The notes under the pieces are model-generated. The model worked only from the letters and a program-made list of their open reading frames with translations, was not told the origin of the DNA and did no database searches. Below are positions 1-9,335 of a stretch of 64,000 nucleotides of DNA, one piece after another. The stretch is taken from assembly GCA_958510825.1 (NCBI GenBank), contig OY294044.1, positions 40,832,791-40,896,790 of the forward strand. Direction: 5' to 3'. The DNA is from Brachypterus glaber (Eukaryota > Arthropoda > Insecta > Coleoptera > Kateretidae). Made by a program: the position numbers and the translations under genes. How positions within the stretch are numbered: position 1 is the first letter of the stretch; each line of letters begins with the position of its first letter.

Positions 1-307
1 CTTACAAGTAAAAGATTTAAAGAATAGTTTATATTCCAGACTGTAAACAACGAATACGTTCCATTTCTGGCGCAAACAAGCAAATGTTTATTCAGCAAGT
101 AGTTTGACATGGTGAATAATTAGATTAAACCTAATATTGGTAAATTTATTGTGCCATAAATTGAAGCCGATGCATCTGAGGAGAAATTATAGTTATTTAT
201 GCAGTAGTAGATGTCATAATAGCACATTGGTACATTGCGGTTAGGCTTTTGATAAAGTAAAACTAATAACTGAATTGCATATATTATTAATATAAAATAT
301 TATATAA

Positions 308-376
<69 letters not shown>
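308..376. repeat. (AAT)n microsatellite
   Basis: About 23 uninterrupted copies of a trinucleotide AAT/ATA unit. The flanking 1-307 holds no gene or recognisable repeat. Confidence 0.95.
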
Positions 377-377
<1 letters not shown>

Positions 378-448
378 TATAAAATCACAGATCTATATTT
401 GCATTAAAGATGGCGCCACAGGAGTTATTCTTTAAAGAAACAACATGG

Positions 449-814
449 TAGTGCTGTGACGTCCATATTGGAATATTTTAAAAACTTAACATTTTAAATC
501 TTTTAGTAGTGCTTATGTTAAGCTCACTATGCGAAAATTGTTTTCTTTAATTTTTAAGGAAATGGTGCAAATTTAAATTTTTTGAAAAGGCCTTAACCAT
601 TTTCTAAAAAAATCAAATAAAATGACCAATTTTTATTTAGTTTTTTTTTTGTAGAGCATACCCAAATTTTTAACTTAGTGATATAAAAAATAAGTCATTG
701 TATTTAAAAATTTAGCACAAATTGACTTTAAAGAACAGTGAGTTCTTAACATATTACTAAAAGAGTTAAAATATCAAGTTTCTAAAATATTCCAATATGG
801 ACGTCACAGCACCG
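449..814. mobile_element. MITE with about 35-bp terminal inverted repeats
   Basis: The left end reads GTGCTGTGACGTCCATATTG and the right end holds its reverse complement (GGACGTCACAGCAC), with pairing continuing into TGGAATATTTTA. There is no coding potential in the roughly 365 bp between. I could not settle a target duplication, so the exact ends may move by a few bases. The stretch 815-1028 is unannotated repeat-like sequence. Confidence 0.75.
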
Positions 815-1028
815 CCACGCTGAGTTTTAAAAAATGTCTCCTATGGCGCAATCTTTAACGCAAATGAGCAGACCCCGGTTCCTGATATGTATGCCAAGTT
901 TCAGATTTCCAGCTATTTGGGAAAAACCTCTGGAAGACAGACACCTCAGCGATTTTATTACAGATTTTTCATTTTTATTTTTTTATTACTTTCGCATAAA
1001 AGACATTTTTTTTTTGGCTTATATCATT

Positions 1029-1234
1029 AGTTTCGGGATTGGATTTTCCAATTAACTTTTTAAAAACAAATACAGGAGACTTTATTGAAAAAGGTACAAT
1101 CATTTTAATTATATCAAGTCTACAAACAACAAAGATCTAATTTCAAAAAGCGTTTTACATATATTTATAAACTGGTTAGATCTTACTAAGCAGAAATATA
1201 ATAAGGGCTAACTAGGTGTTCCAGGCATGTAACT
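1029..1234 (-). repeat. 3' LTR of the errantivirus
   Basis: 206 bp, nearly the same as 9135-9331. On the minus strand it begins AGTTACATGCC and ends with GAAACT. A 9-bp GAAATATAA stretch is present here but absent from the other LTR. An AATAAA lies within it on the minus strand and could serve polyadenylation. Confidence 0.93.
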
Positions 1235-1244
1235 CCTCCCTTCT
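1235..1244 (-). promoter_or_regulatory. Polypurine tract (plus-strand primer)
   Basis: On the minus strand AGAAGGGAGG directly abuts the 3' LTR start AGTTAC. Position and composition are those of a retroviral PPT. Confidence 0.85.
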
Positions 1245-2137
1245 CAGTTGAGAACTTCGGGCTGTGACTGGAGTTCGATGTCAAACACTCCAGGTTTTCT
1301 TTCTTCTTTCTTTAAATTCTTCTTCCTGTAGATTTTTCTTATGTGTAGAGTTATTCCAACAGCTACTGCAATTGCCAAAAATATGTATAGAATTACTGTG
1401 TAACCACTGGTCTGATGAAAACTTATTGGTTCGATTTGATTTATTTCTTCTTCTTTATTTTGTAGTATTGTTTGTATATTGTTTAATTCTTCCAGGTCGA
1501 TGTTTTTCAGCTTGAACGGTTGTATTTTTGGTAAGTTAGTCATTGGTGGCTTTTGATTTATATTTATCATTGGAAAATCAAATTGTTTAAATTTACTATT
1601 GTTATTTTGGTATGTTTTTAAAACGAAGTTGTTGACGTGAACCTCACATTTATTGTTTAGTTCTATAATGTAGCTTCCACTTAAGGGTACATAATTTTTG
1701 TCGTTTTTACATATTTGTATTGCAACAGTCCTTTCGGGAACGATGACGATCCATTCATTTCTTTCGATTTTTTGGATGTTGATTTCTTGAAGGGTAACTG
1801 GTATTTGTTGGCAGTTGGAAATGTTGTAAATATGTTTTAAGACTTGTAGCTCACAAGGAGTATCGATTGATTTTGCTGTATTGAATTCTTGGCATAAATA
1901 TTCTTCAGGGGTTATTTCTTGGCATTTTTCGTTGGTAAGTGCGTAGGATTTTTCATTGTTTAAAAGGTATTTGGAGTTAGGAATAATTGTTTTAAAAGAC
2001 TTTATTGCAGGAGTAGGAAATGGATGAATTTTATAGTAAACATAACTTTCTACCTCTACTATTGGTATCTCCAACATAAAAATTATTTTATTTAACTTTG
2101 AATAGCTCTTAATTTGCATTATTTTTTCATATAACAA
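1244..2137 (-). pseudogene. env: env, C-terminal part (fragment)
   Basis: A 297-residue open stretch forming the membrane-proximal part of the envelope glycoprotein. Near its C-terminus is a hydrophobic segment (YTVILYIFLAIAVAVGITL, about residues 246-264) followed by a basic cytoplasmic tail (RKIYRKKNLKK). This is a typical transmembrane anchor and tail. The ectodomain part is Asn/Ile-rich with scattered cysteines. It is cut off from the upstream env part by a stop and frame change around 2140-2248. The C-terminus runs up to the polypurine tract, as expected for env. I infer its identity from position, the membrane anchor and the upstream fusion-peptide part. Confidence 0.8.
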
Positions 2138-2248
2138 ATTATTTTGTAAATTTGGATTAAAAGGTAGTTTGTTATTAAGTAACTGTTTGTGCGCTGACTG
2201 TAATTCTAATATCAGATCTTCTGGTTCGATAATTGAATTATGAAAAGG

Positions 2249-2719
2249 TTAAATTTTTGAGAATGAAATGGCTACTTCAATATTTTCTAGAGTATTAGAG
2301 ATAATTTGAAAGGTAGTGATTATTTGTGAAAGTACCATGAATATAATTGTAAATTGCCGTGACTCTGTGTTTATTAAATGTGTAGTATTAATGATTTTCT
2401 CTATTTCAGTTATTCTTGATTGCATAATTTTCTGGTTATGAGCTAAAGATTTTGTACTATTTTTAAATTTTTCAATGGAGTTTTGAAATAAGGTTATCTG
2501 ATCTTTAAACAAAGTTTTAATTTTAAATTGATTATTCGAAAGGGTCGTTATTGCTTCATCGTATTTTTGAGCATCCGTTTGGTCAAGATTACCGGTTATT
2601 GATTTAATTATTGAGCCTAAACCATCGATTATACCTCGTTTATTTTTGTTTATATCATAACTTTGAGGGTTTATTTGCGTTAATTGAGTGGTAATTTTGT
2701 GTATTAGATTATCTCCCAA
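2249..2719 (-). pseudogene. env: env, fusion-subunit N-terminal part (fragment)
   Basis: A 156-residue segment with the hallmark of errantiviral/baculoviral-F-type envelopes: a basic cleavage site followed by a glycine-containing fusion peptide (NKNKRGIIDGLGSIIKSITG), then heptad-like helices. The same frame is open upstream to about 2986, where it reads a hydrophobic signal-like stretch (LVQCFFIFTIAEY) overlapping the last codons of integrase. That overlap fits an env made from a spliced mRNA, the rule in this group. The shown start is a non-ATG codon inside the longer frame. A stop after SFSKI ends it early. Confidence 0.85.
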
Positions 2720-2928
2720 GTGGTATGTATTGTAAAATTCTAAATCGTAGTGAAAGCTGTTTTGTAAGCTCTGATTTTTAAGTGTATTTTTGATTTGATG
2801 ATATGTTTGTTTAAGTGTTTTAAATTGGTCGTAAATATCGTTTATGTCATAAATCTGAACAAATGTCCAGTGGTCGTTGTATATTTGTGCATTTCCTAAC
2901 TTGATCGGTAGAAGCCCTGGGTTATCAT

Positions 2929-4026
2929 TTAGGTTGTGGTATTTGGGATATTCTGCGATGGTGAAGATGAAGAAGCATTGGACAAGTCTGTAACAAGGGG
3001 TCTTTTTAATTCTTTAATATGTATAATTTCTTCCTTACTATTGTTAATATTTTTAATTTTTACTTTATTATTTTCCAGAAGTTCAAGTTCTTTATAGGGT
3101 CCTGTAAATTTGTTTTCTTTTTTATTTCTTTCGTTGGTATATTTATAAACTATATTGTCTAACTGAAAGTCCACTTGATCTGGACCTTTAGTATTTATTT
3201 TTTTTATTATTTTTTCTTTTAGTTCTTTATTTTTCTCCGCAACTGTGTAGTAATTAGCAGTCAAAAGTTCAGAGGGGTCACGTGAGTCCGTATGTCCGTA
3301 AACTAATTCATAAGGGGTAAATTTCGTCGAGGAATGTATCGTACTATTGTATGCTATTATTGCGTAATTTATAAGGGTTAAATATGGGTCCTGGGGGTGT
3401 TTAATCTTTAGGAGCCTTAAGTGTTCAATTAATGTGGAATGAAGACCTTCCACTGGAGAATTTGACTCACGATGCCCTGTAGTTCCAAAATGTATTTTAA
3501 TATTGTGCATTTTTAGAATATCTTTTACGGTTTCGTTTTTAAATTCAGTTCCGGGGTCACTAACAATTTTTGAAGGTATTCCGCAACATGAAAAGAAATT
3601 TATTAGTGCATTACACGTTTCAGTTGCCAATGTACTACCTATGGGTATTGCTTGTGCAAATTTAGAAAATTTATCAAAGATAGTTAAGTATTTTTGTTTA
3701 TCGAAAGTGAAGGTGTCCATGTGTATTATTTCAAAGGGTTTAGATGGGGTTTCTGTTAAAACAATAGGGGTGTAATGGGGAGTTCTTGAGTATTTTGCTA
3801 TTTGACACGTGTCACAATGATTAATGTAGTCCGTTACGTCGTCTTTCATTTTTGGCCAATAATAATTTCGTTTTAGTTTTTCAAGAGTTTCGTTAATGCC
3901 TCTATGATTGCTTTTTCCTTCATGCTGGTATTTGATTATTAAATTTTGGTCTTCTTTATCGCGTACTGTATTTACTATTTTACTGCAATTTACTAATTTT
4001 AATCCGCTCCTATAGAAGTTTTCCAT
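2929..4026 (-). pseudogene. pol: pol: integrase domain (open, all catalytic residues present)
   Basis: 365 residues, the best preserved piece of pol. An HHCC zinc finger is made by H35, H41, C71 and C74, followed by an RNase H-fold core with D104 (HMDTF), D157 (VSDPGTEF) and E193 (ESNSPVEG). There are 35 residues between the last two, so a standard D,D35E triad. The C-terminal part, rich in Lys and Ile, is the host-DNA-binding region and overlaps the start of env in another frame. A single TAG at 4033-4035, in the same frame, separates it from the upstream linker. In the living element it was therefore part of one Pol polyprotein. Integrase joins LTR ends to host DNA in the nucleus. Confidence 0.93.
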
Positions 4027-4032
4027 GTAAAC

Positions 4033-4389
4033 CTAGTTAAAATTTTTATATTGTTCGCTGTCAAAGAAATATAGGTAAAATGTGTAACCGGTTGCTGTAT
4101 ATTTTTTCAAAAATTCAATTACTAAATTTTCGTTATGTTTGGGGATTTTAAGTAGCAATATTTTTAAGTGTTGGAAATGATCGAATTTGACTTCTAAGTC
4201 ATTATGTACATTAGGGGAAATATAAACTTGATGGGATTTGTTATTTATTATGTCGTCCAAAATTGGTATACCTTCATTTAAAGTGTTAGAATTGTGAGAG
4301 TGGGATGTTTCTATAGAGTCAAGGGGTGGTCTAATTTGTATATCCTGTAGAATTTTGATCTTAGGTTTTGGTTTCTTCGAGTTTCTCAA
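4033..4389 (-). pseudogene. pol: pol: linker between macrodomain and integrase
   Basis: 118 residues in the same frame as the integrase. It is acidic and Ser/Asn-rich at first (residues 10-60), then has a more ordered Leu/Ile/Phe-rich end (EFLKKYTATGYTFYLYFFD). I recall a comparable Leu/Phe-rich stretch just before the zinc finger in other errantiviruses, but did not check this. It overlaps the macrodomain frame by 29 bp, which marks a frameshift near 4361-4389. No enzyme motif is visible. Confidence 0.65.
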
Positions 4390-4927
4390 TTATTTCATTA
4401 ATTTTTTCATTTAAGCGGTTTTCTGGGCTAAGTTCTGCGTCGAGAAATTTGTGAATGTCAATGTCAATGTCACCTGGGTTATTTATTACTGATTCGTTTT
4501 CTATAGCATGGCATTGTAAGTCTGGTTCTGTGTCGTAAATTTTAACTATTATGTTACTGTCTTGAAAAACTGCTTTTATTATGTGGAACACTGTAGTCCA
4601 GTTAAGTTTGTCTAGTCCGCAGGCAATTTTTGGCATTAATATAGTTTTTATATTTAATTTTAAAAGAAGTAATTTAAGATTTTGTAATTTTTGATATACT
4701 GTTTTATAGGATGGTTTTTCATAATAGTTTTCTTTGGCTATCAAATAAAATATTCTTTTGTTATTAAATTTTATGTGTCCGACTTCACCTAATTTTTTAT
4801 GTTGAATTTTAAATTTTTTTACTGAACCGAATTTATTTTTAAACTGCAGAGCGATTCCTTTATTCATTACATTACAAACATTTTTATTTTTAATTTCGAC
4901 TTTTTTATTTACGATTTCTTCTAACAA
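4361..4927 (-). pseudogene. pol: TARG1/OARD1-like macrodomain (ADP-ribose hydrolase)
   Basis: 188 residues; the frame is open upstream to about 4969, right after the RNase H end. Residues 22-132 follow the OARD1/TARG1 macrodomain pattern in order: NKGIALQFKNKFGSV (23-36), KLGEVGHIKF (45-54), RIFYLIAKENYYEKPSY (58-74), a Leu/Lys helix, then TILMPKIACGLDKLNW (95-110) and IIVKIYD (126-132). TARG1 uses a Lys and an Asp as its catalytic pair; the matching residues here are K65 and D106. Family members remove ADP-ribose from acidic residues and from DNA. The nucleotide-binding loop before GIA looks shorter than in cellular TARG1. Residues 133-188 are an acidic extension. The domain lies in a different frame from both neighbours, so indels have hit on each side. 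I judged similarity by eye against the remembered family pattern, with no profile search. Confidence 0.82.
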
Positions 4928-4949
4928 GTTTTGATTTGAATTTTGCTGG

Positions 4950-5606
4950 TCAGTAAAGTTTATTTTGATGCGGATAAAGCGTCTGCATTACTATTATATT
5001 TGCCTTTTTATATATTATGTCATAGTCAAACTCTTCTAGTCTTAGTCGCCAACGTACCAATTTTGAGTTTGGTTCTTTTAAATTGAAAAGCCAGGTTAAT
5101 GGTCTGTGGTCTGTGTATATAGTAAATTTACGACCGTAAATGTATGGCCTAAAGTATTTGGACGCCCAAACTATTGCAAGACATTCTCTTTCAATAGTTG
5201 AGTACTTACACTCAGACTCGTTGAGAGTCCTAGAGGCATAAGCTATAGGTCGGTCGTTAGGTAGGTTGCCTTGAGAAAGTACAGCCCCTAAAGCAAAGCT
5301 GCTAGAGTCTGTAGTTAAAATAAAAGGCTTTTCGAAGTCGGGATATTGTAGTAGGGGGTGGTTAGTTAGAATCTGTTTACAGGTATCAAAACATTGTATG
5401 AATTCTGGGGTATGTTCGATTTTTTGGTCCGTTTTGAGACATTTTGTCATAGGTTTGGTAAGTTTAGCAAAATCAGGGATGAAACGTCTGTAGTAGCCCA
5501 AAAGTCCAAGAAAAGATATTATTTCTTTTTGACTTTTTGGAATAGGAAATTTTTTGATGGCGGATACCTTATTTGGGTTAGGTTTCACGCCTTCGGGGGT
5601 TATCAC
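4950..5606 (-). pseudogene. pol: pol: RT thumb/connection and RNase H
   Basis: 218 residues. Residues 1-60 are the RT thumb (GVKPNPNKVSAI, FLGLLGYYRRFIPDFA). Residues 95-200 are the Ty3/gypsy RNase H, with D100 (TTDSSSFALGAVLSQG), E141 (IERECLAIVW) and D166 (YTDHRPLTWLF) as metal-binding residues. The usual C-terminal NADAL motif is present at 4975-4989 but in a neighbouring frame, showing a frameshift just before it. RNase H degrades the RNA strand during reverse transcription. The frame matches the RT core upstream, interrupted by a stop near 5655. Confidence 0.92.
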
Positions 5607-5654
5607 ATGACCTAAGTACTGAACGGTTTTTTGGAGAAATTCGGACTTATCTAA

Positions 5655-6056
5655 TTAAATTTTTAAATTACTGTCCCTAAGCCTATTGAAAACTTGTTTA
5701 AGTCGTTCAATGTGCTTTTCTAGGGAAGTGCTAAATATGATGATATCGTCCAGATAAACTAGACAAATTTCATTTTGTAAACCCGGCAATATGTTATTCA
5801 TTACTCTCTGAAAGGTGCTCGGAGCATTAATAAGTCCAAAGGGCATACGCAAGAATTCAAAATAACCTTCGTCGGTAGAAAATGCCGTTTTTTCGACATC
5901 TTCTGGATCGACTTCAATTTGGTGAAAACCTGATGCTAAGTCAATAACTGTAAAATACATTGCTTTTCCTAATTTGTCTAAAAGTTCAGTTATATTGGGA
6001 AGTGGAAATTTATCTGCAATTGTTTGGTCGTTTAACTTTCTATGACCATTCTCCAT
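5655..6056 (-). pseudogene. pol: pol: reverse transcriptase palm/fingers
   Basis: 133 residues covering RT motifs: [16 protein letters not shown], the first catalytic Asp (D39 in [13 protein letters not shown]), [14 protein letters not shown] (73-86) and the active-site box YLDD (101-104). Length and order match Ty3/gypsy RT. The N-terminal fingers lie at 6057-6233 in disturbed frames (for example a recognisable SYRYPQIHKQE reading). It is in the same frame as the RNase H piece. RT copies genomic RNA to DNA in the particle. Confidence 0.93.
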
Positions 6057-6233
6057 TTTTTACATCCAGAAGCGCCTTTTTACCAACTATCCAAATTGGA
6101 CTAGAAAATGGAATAACACTTGGCTGAAAGATATTTTGGTCTAACATTTTATTAATTTGGGTTTTTACTTCCTGTTTATGGATTTGGGGATACCTATACG
6201 ATTTAACGAAAATTGGGGAATCTGATTTTAACC

Positions 6234-7106
6234 TTATTTTATGTTTAATTTTGTTTGTAAAGCTAAGGGGGATCCGTCACATTGAAATATGTCTCTGTGT
6301 TCGTAACATAATTTTTCGATAGCGTCTTTTTCTTGTTTATTTAAATGATCAAGTCTAAGTTTGCTTAAGTTTTGTTTTAATTTTTTGTCGTCCTCTTTTG
6401 ACTTTTTGCTGTATTTATATTCATTTAAATCATCTATAAAATTACTGTTTACTATATCGATTGTTTCTACTTCTAAAGGCTTATTATTATTAAAGTTTAT
6501 ACTTATTTCACTGGAGTTTAAAATTGTTGTTGTTGCAAAGTAATTTTCTATAGTTACTAATGCAGAAGGCATCATGACTTCATCAGAAAATTTTGTGTGA
6601 GGCACAATGCCTACACCTTCCTTGATATTTACTGGTATTTTTGTGAGTTTATTCATTCTAGGTTTTAGTTTTATAGTAAACGTTTCAAAATTATTATTTT
6701 CTTTACAAGTATTTTTATTTGTATTTTGGTATGTAAAAGGAATTCTTGAGTACGGTGAAACTATACATTTTAAATTAAAGTCTATATTTGCACCTATTTT
6801 ATTTAAAAGACCAACTCCAGTTAAACCATCGTATTTATCGCAAAATTTAAATAAGTAAAATTTATTAGTATCTTTAAAGTTAAAATCATCAAAAAGAGGA
6901 ATACAAATTACTTCGTTATGAAAGCTCGTATCGTGGGCAGTTTGTATATTAAAATTTTCGTTAAAAATAAATTTTTTGTAAAATTTATATGCCAATGAAG
7001 GGTTCATTAAACTTTTAGTACTGCCAGTATCAATCAAAAAGTTTGCTTTAAGTTTGGGGATATATATAAAAGGCAAATCAGATTTAATTGTATTAACACA
7101 AATCAT
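6234..7106 (-). pseudogene. pol: pol: aspartic protease and start of RT
   Basis: 290 residues. A retropepsin active site LIDTGSTKSLMN has its catalytic Asp at residue 26 (DTG 26-28). The remaining protease and spacer runs to about residue 230. The end (LNKQEKDAIEKLCYEHRDIFQCDGSPL) is the usual lead-in to gypsy RT. The frame ends at a stop at 6234 before the RT fingers. The protease cuts Gag and Pol during particle maturation. Confidence 0.9.
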
Positions 7107-7155
7107 CTCTGTGTTTTTGTTGATTGGTCCATGGGAAAATTTAAATTTTTTGAAT

Positions 7156-7908
7156 CTAAGTTGTCTGTCTGTTCGATATCTTGGGGGTTTTGATCGTTGT
7201 TTGGATTGTTTTGTTCGTCAGGGGTTTCTTTTTGAGACGTTCCTGCATATTGTTCGTACTGGTTAGATTCGTAAAAGTGATTTGGGTCACAATATTGGTT
7301 CGGGTCATAACATTCGTTGGGGTCATAATATTGATTAACATATGGATCGATATCAGGGTAATCTTCTTAAGACATGTAGTTTAATTTCGTGTTGACAGAG
7401 TCTACTTCCATCGGTGTGGGTCTATAACTATTTTTTGTACGTTGACTAAAAGCGTTTCTATTATTAAAGTAATTTGGAGAACCAAATGATACTGTGTAAC
7501 TAAAAAAATAAATAAATAAATAAAGGGTCGCATATTTTGATTGAAAGAGTTAAAGGGTCTATTAAAAACGTTTGCTTGTGGTCGTGGTGTCTGTCCAAAA
7601 TTATTTTGAAAACGTTGAGGCTGGCTAAACGTATTCGAAAAGTTTGGTCTGGAGAAAGATTGTTGAGCAAAATTAGGTTGTGGAGAAAAATTTGGTGTTT
7701 GAGCAAAAAAGGATGGTCGTGAAAATTGTGGTAGTGGTGGTCTATAAAATGGTTGTATTTGCGGTCTCGTTTGATTTGGTTGTAATCTAGATAGCGGTTG
7801 GTAATATGGTTGTAAATTTTGAGCGTTAGACTTATTTTGTGCGTAAATAAAATTCTCTTCTTCAATAACTAAGCTCATGGCTTTTTCTAAAGTGTCTGGG
7901 TTTCTCAA
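7156..7908 (-). pseudogene. gag: gag, C-terminal half (broken)
   Basis: From about 7908 to 7525 one frame reads a Gln/Pro/Phe/Asn-rich, low-complexity nucleocapsid-like region with repeated SRPNF/QPN motifs and no CCHC zinc knuckle, as in many errantiviruses. An (AATA)n run at 7503-7523 breaks this frame. Downstream in another frame are a PMEVDS-type motif near 7390-7415 and a Tyr/Asp/Asn-repeat tail (CDPNQYYDPN-like units), which I take as the Gag C-terminus. Gag would form the particle shell and bind RNA. Confidence 0.75.
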
Positions 7909-8140
7909 GCGTATGTTATTTTCTAATTGGCCGGAAAGTCCTCTAATAAAGGTAGTTCATCGTAATTGTTTACATGTAAGGCCTTCTGTTCTGGGGTATA
8001 ATCGATTGACGATTTTAATTTGGAAATTACCAACGATCGGCAATCTTGACACCTGATTCCAAAATTGTATCATTTTTATTTGGTCGAAGTCCAATGAGGT
8101 CTTGGACCAAACAGTCAATGTTTCTTTGATCGGAAAAATT

Positions 8141-8181
8141 TAATTTTAATTTAATTTAATTTAATTTAATTTAATTTAATG
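8141..8181. repeat. (TTTAA)n microsatellite inside gag
   Basis: Eight or so AATTT units interrupt the Gag coding frame; the sequence on both sides is Gag-like in different frames. Confidence 0.9.
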
Positions 8182-8554
8182 TTAAAGATTCTTTAATTCT
8201 AGTCCATGAAGTCATATCGGTTCGTGAACCGATTAAAATCATAGCTCTACCGGATAATTTTGAGATAACTGAACGGACAAGAAAATCGTTAATTGAGTCA
8301 TTTGGAGTCTGTGGTTTGGCAAATTTTAAAATTAAGTTTTCGCAATTATCGATAAAAATGTTGAGAGTATGTGGGTCACCCTCATATTTGGGAATGGTGT
8401 CCAGGTAGAATTTTAAAAGTTGTAAATCGGACTGTGCCATTGTTTGGTTATTAGCTTGATTATTTGGGTTCAAATTAACAGTCCTATTTCTATATTCTAA
8501 ATTTATGTTACTAAGCCTATCTAAAATTTCGTCGAGTTCGTCAGAGTCGGTCAT
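8171..8554 (-). pseudogene. gag: gag, N-terminal part (fragment)
   Basis: 127 residues starting with ATG at 8554, about 570 bp after the PBS. This is the expected place for Gag to start after the untranslated leader. It has an acidic Asn-rich N-terminus, then FYLDTIPKYEGDPHTLNIFIDNCE, resembling the capsid start of gypsy-type Gag proteins (a helix with a F-dxxP-xY-xG-d pattern). The frame runs into a (TTTAA)n microsatellite and stops. The middle of Gag (7909-8140) is recognisable only in shifted frames. Confidence 0.78.
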
Positions 8555-9120
8555 AAAAATTTAAATTGTGAATAATTTTTCTCAGTGTATATGTATTTTA
8601 CTAGTTTTAATTTTTAATTGAATTAAACACTCGCAAAATAGGTAAACGTGATTTTTTAATATTACTAAACTAGATAAAGCGACGTTGTTCGTTCGAGTTT
8701 ATCTTACGCCTACGCGTACACGATAACGGACGGTGACCGTGTGCTAAGTGTACTAAGTACTTTTTATGTTTAAAATGTTTCTTAATTGTAAATCTTATTT
8801 AAATAACATTTAATTTTTATGCTGCAAAAACTCAAAAGAAAAGTAGAATTTCATACTATAAAGTGAATAATAATAATGAAGGAAGCACTTACATATATAT
8901 TCTCATCTTAATCTTATACAGCTTAAAAAGTCCTCTGCTGGTTCTGGTTTTGGCGATGTGTGTCCTCTACCAGTCTGGTTTTGGCGATTTTTGTCCTCCA
9001 CCAGTTACTGTTTTTGCTTTTTACTTCGCAATTGTTTTTCCACCCACTATTCACTGTCTTTTTAGGTTCGTTCGCGAATTAATCGTTAACACGAAAAGTT
9101 TTTCACGCTTTTCACGATCC
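8555..9120 (-). other. Errantivirus untranslated leader
   Basis: Sequence between the primer-binding site and the gag start. No long frame on the minus strand. It would hold the splice donor for env mRNA and packaging signals, but I cannot point to either. Confidence 0.6.
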
Positions 9121-9135
9121 GTTACGACTGCGCCA
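9121..9135 (-). promoter_or_regulatory. Primer-binding site, tRNA-Ser-like
   Basis: On the minus strand TGGCGCAGTCGTAAC follows the 5' LTR directly. It matches the TGGCGCAGTCG start of the tRNA-Ser primer site known from 17.6/297-type errantiviruses. Confidence 0.88.
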
Positions 9136-9331
9136 GTTTCAGGATTGGATTTTCCAATTAACTTTTTAAAAACAAATACAGGATACTTTATTGAAAAAGG
9201 TACAATAATTTTAATTATATCAAGTCTACAAACAACAAAGATCTAATGTTAAAAAGCGGTTTACATATATTTATAAACTTGTTAGATCTTACTAAGCATA
9301 AGGGCTAATTAGGTGTTCCAGGCATGTAACT
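9135..9331 (-). repeat. 5' LTR of the errantivirus
   Basis: 197 bp, AGT...ACT termini, matching 1029-1234 with 8 substitutions and one 9-bp deletion. CATT follows at 9332-9335 as the target duplication. Confidence 0.93.
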
Positions 9332-9335
9332 CATT

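Larger units (their letters stand above)
1029..9331 (-). mobile_element. Errantivirus-like (Ty3/gypsy) provirus, full length, decayed
   Basis: An 8.3-kb LTR retrotransposon/endogenous retrovirus read on the minus strand in the order 5' LTR, PBS, gag, pro-RT-RNase H, macrodomain, integrase, env, PPT, 3' LTR. Flanking CATT at 1025-1028 and 9332-9335 is a perfect 4-bp target duplication, usual for errantiviruses. The LTRs differ at 8 positions plus a 9-bp indel over about 200 bp, so roughly 4% divergence since insertion by my count. All three genes carry stops or frameshifts, so this copy cannot make its proteins. The order, AGT...ACT LTR termini, tRNA-Ser-like PBS and a third env frame place it with gypsy/17.6/ZAM-type elements. 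Confidence 0.95.

Noticed and set aside
4361..4927. dUTPase, known at the same pol position in some retroviruses
   Set aside because: None of the dUTPase motifs are seen; GIALQFK, LIAK and CGLDKL fit the TARG1-like macrodomain.
8863..9246. 127-codon plus-strand frame over leader and LTR
   Set aside because: Antisense to the errantivirus leader and LTR; no domain.
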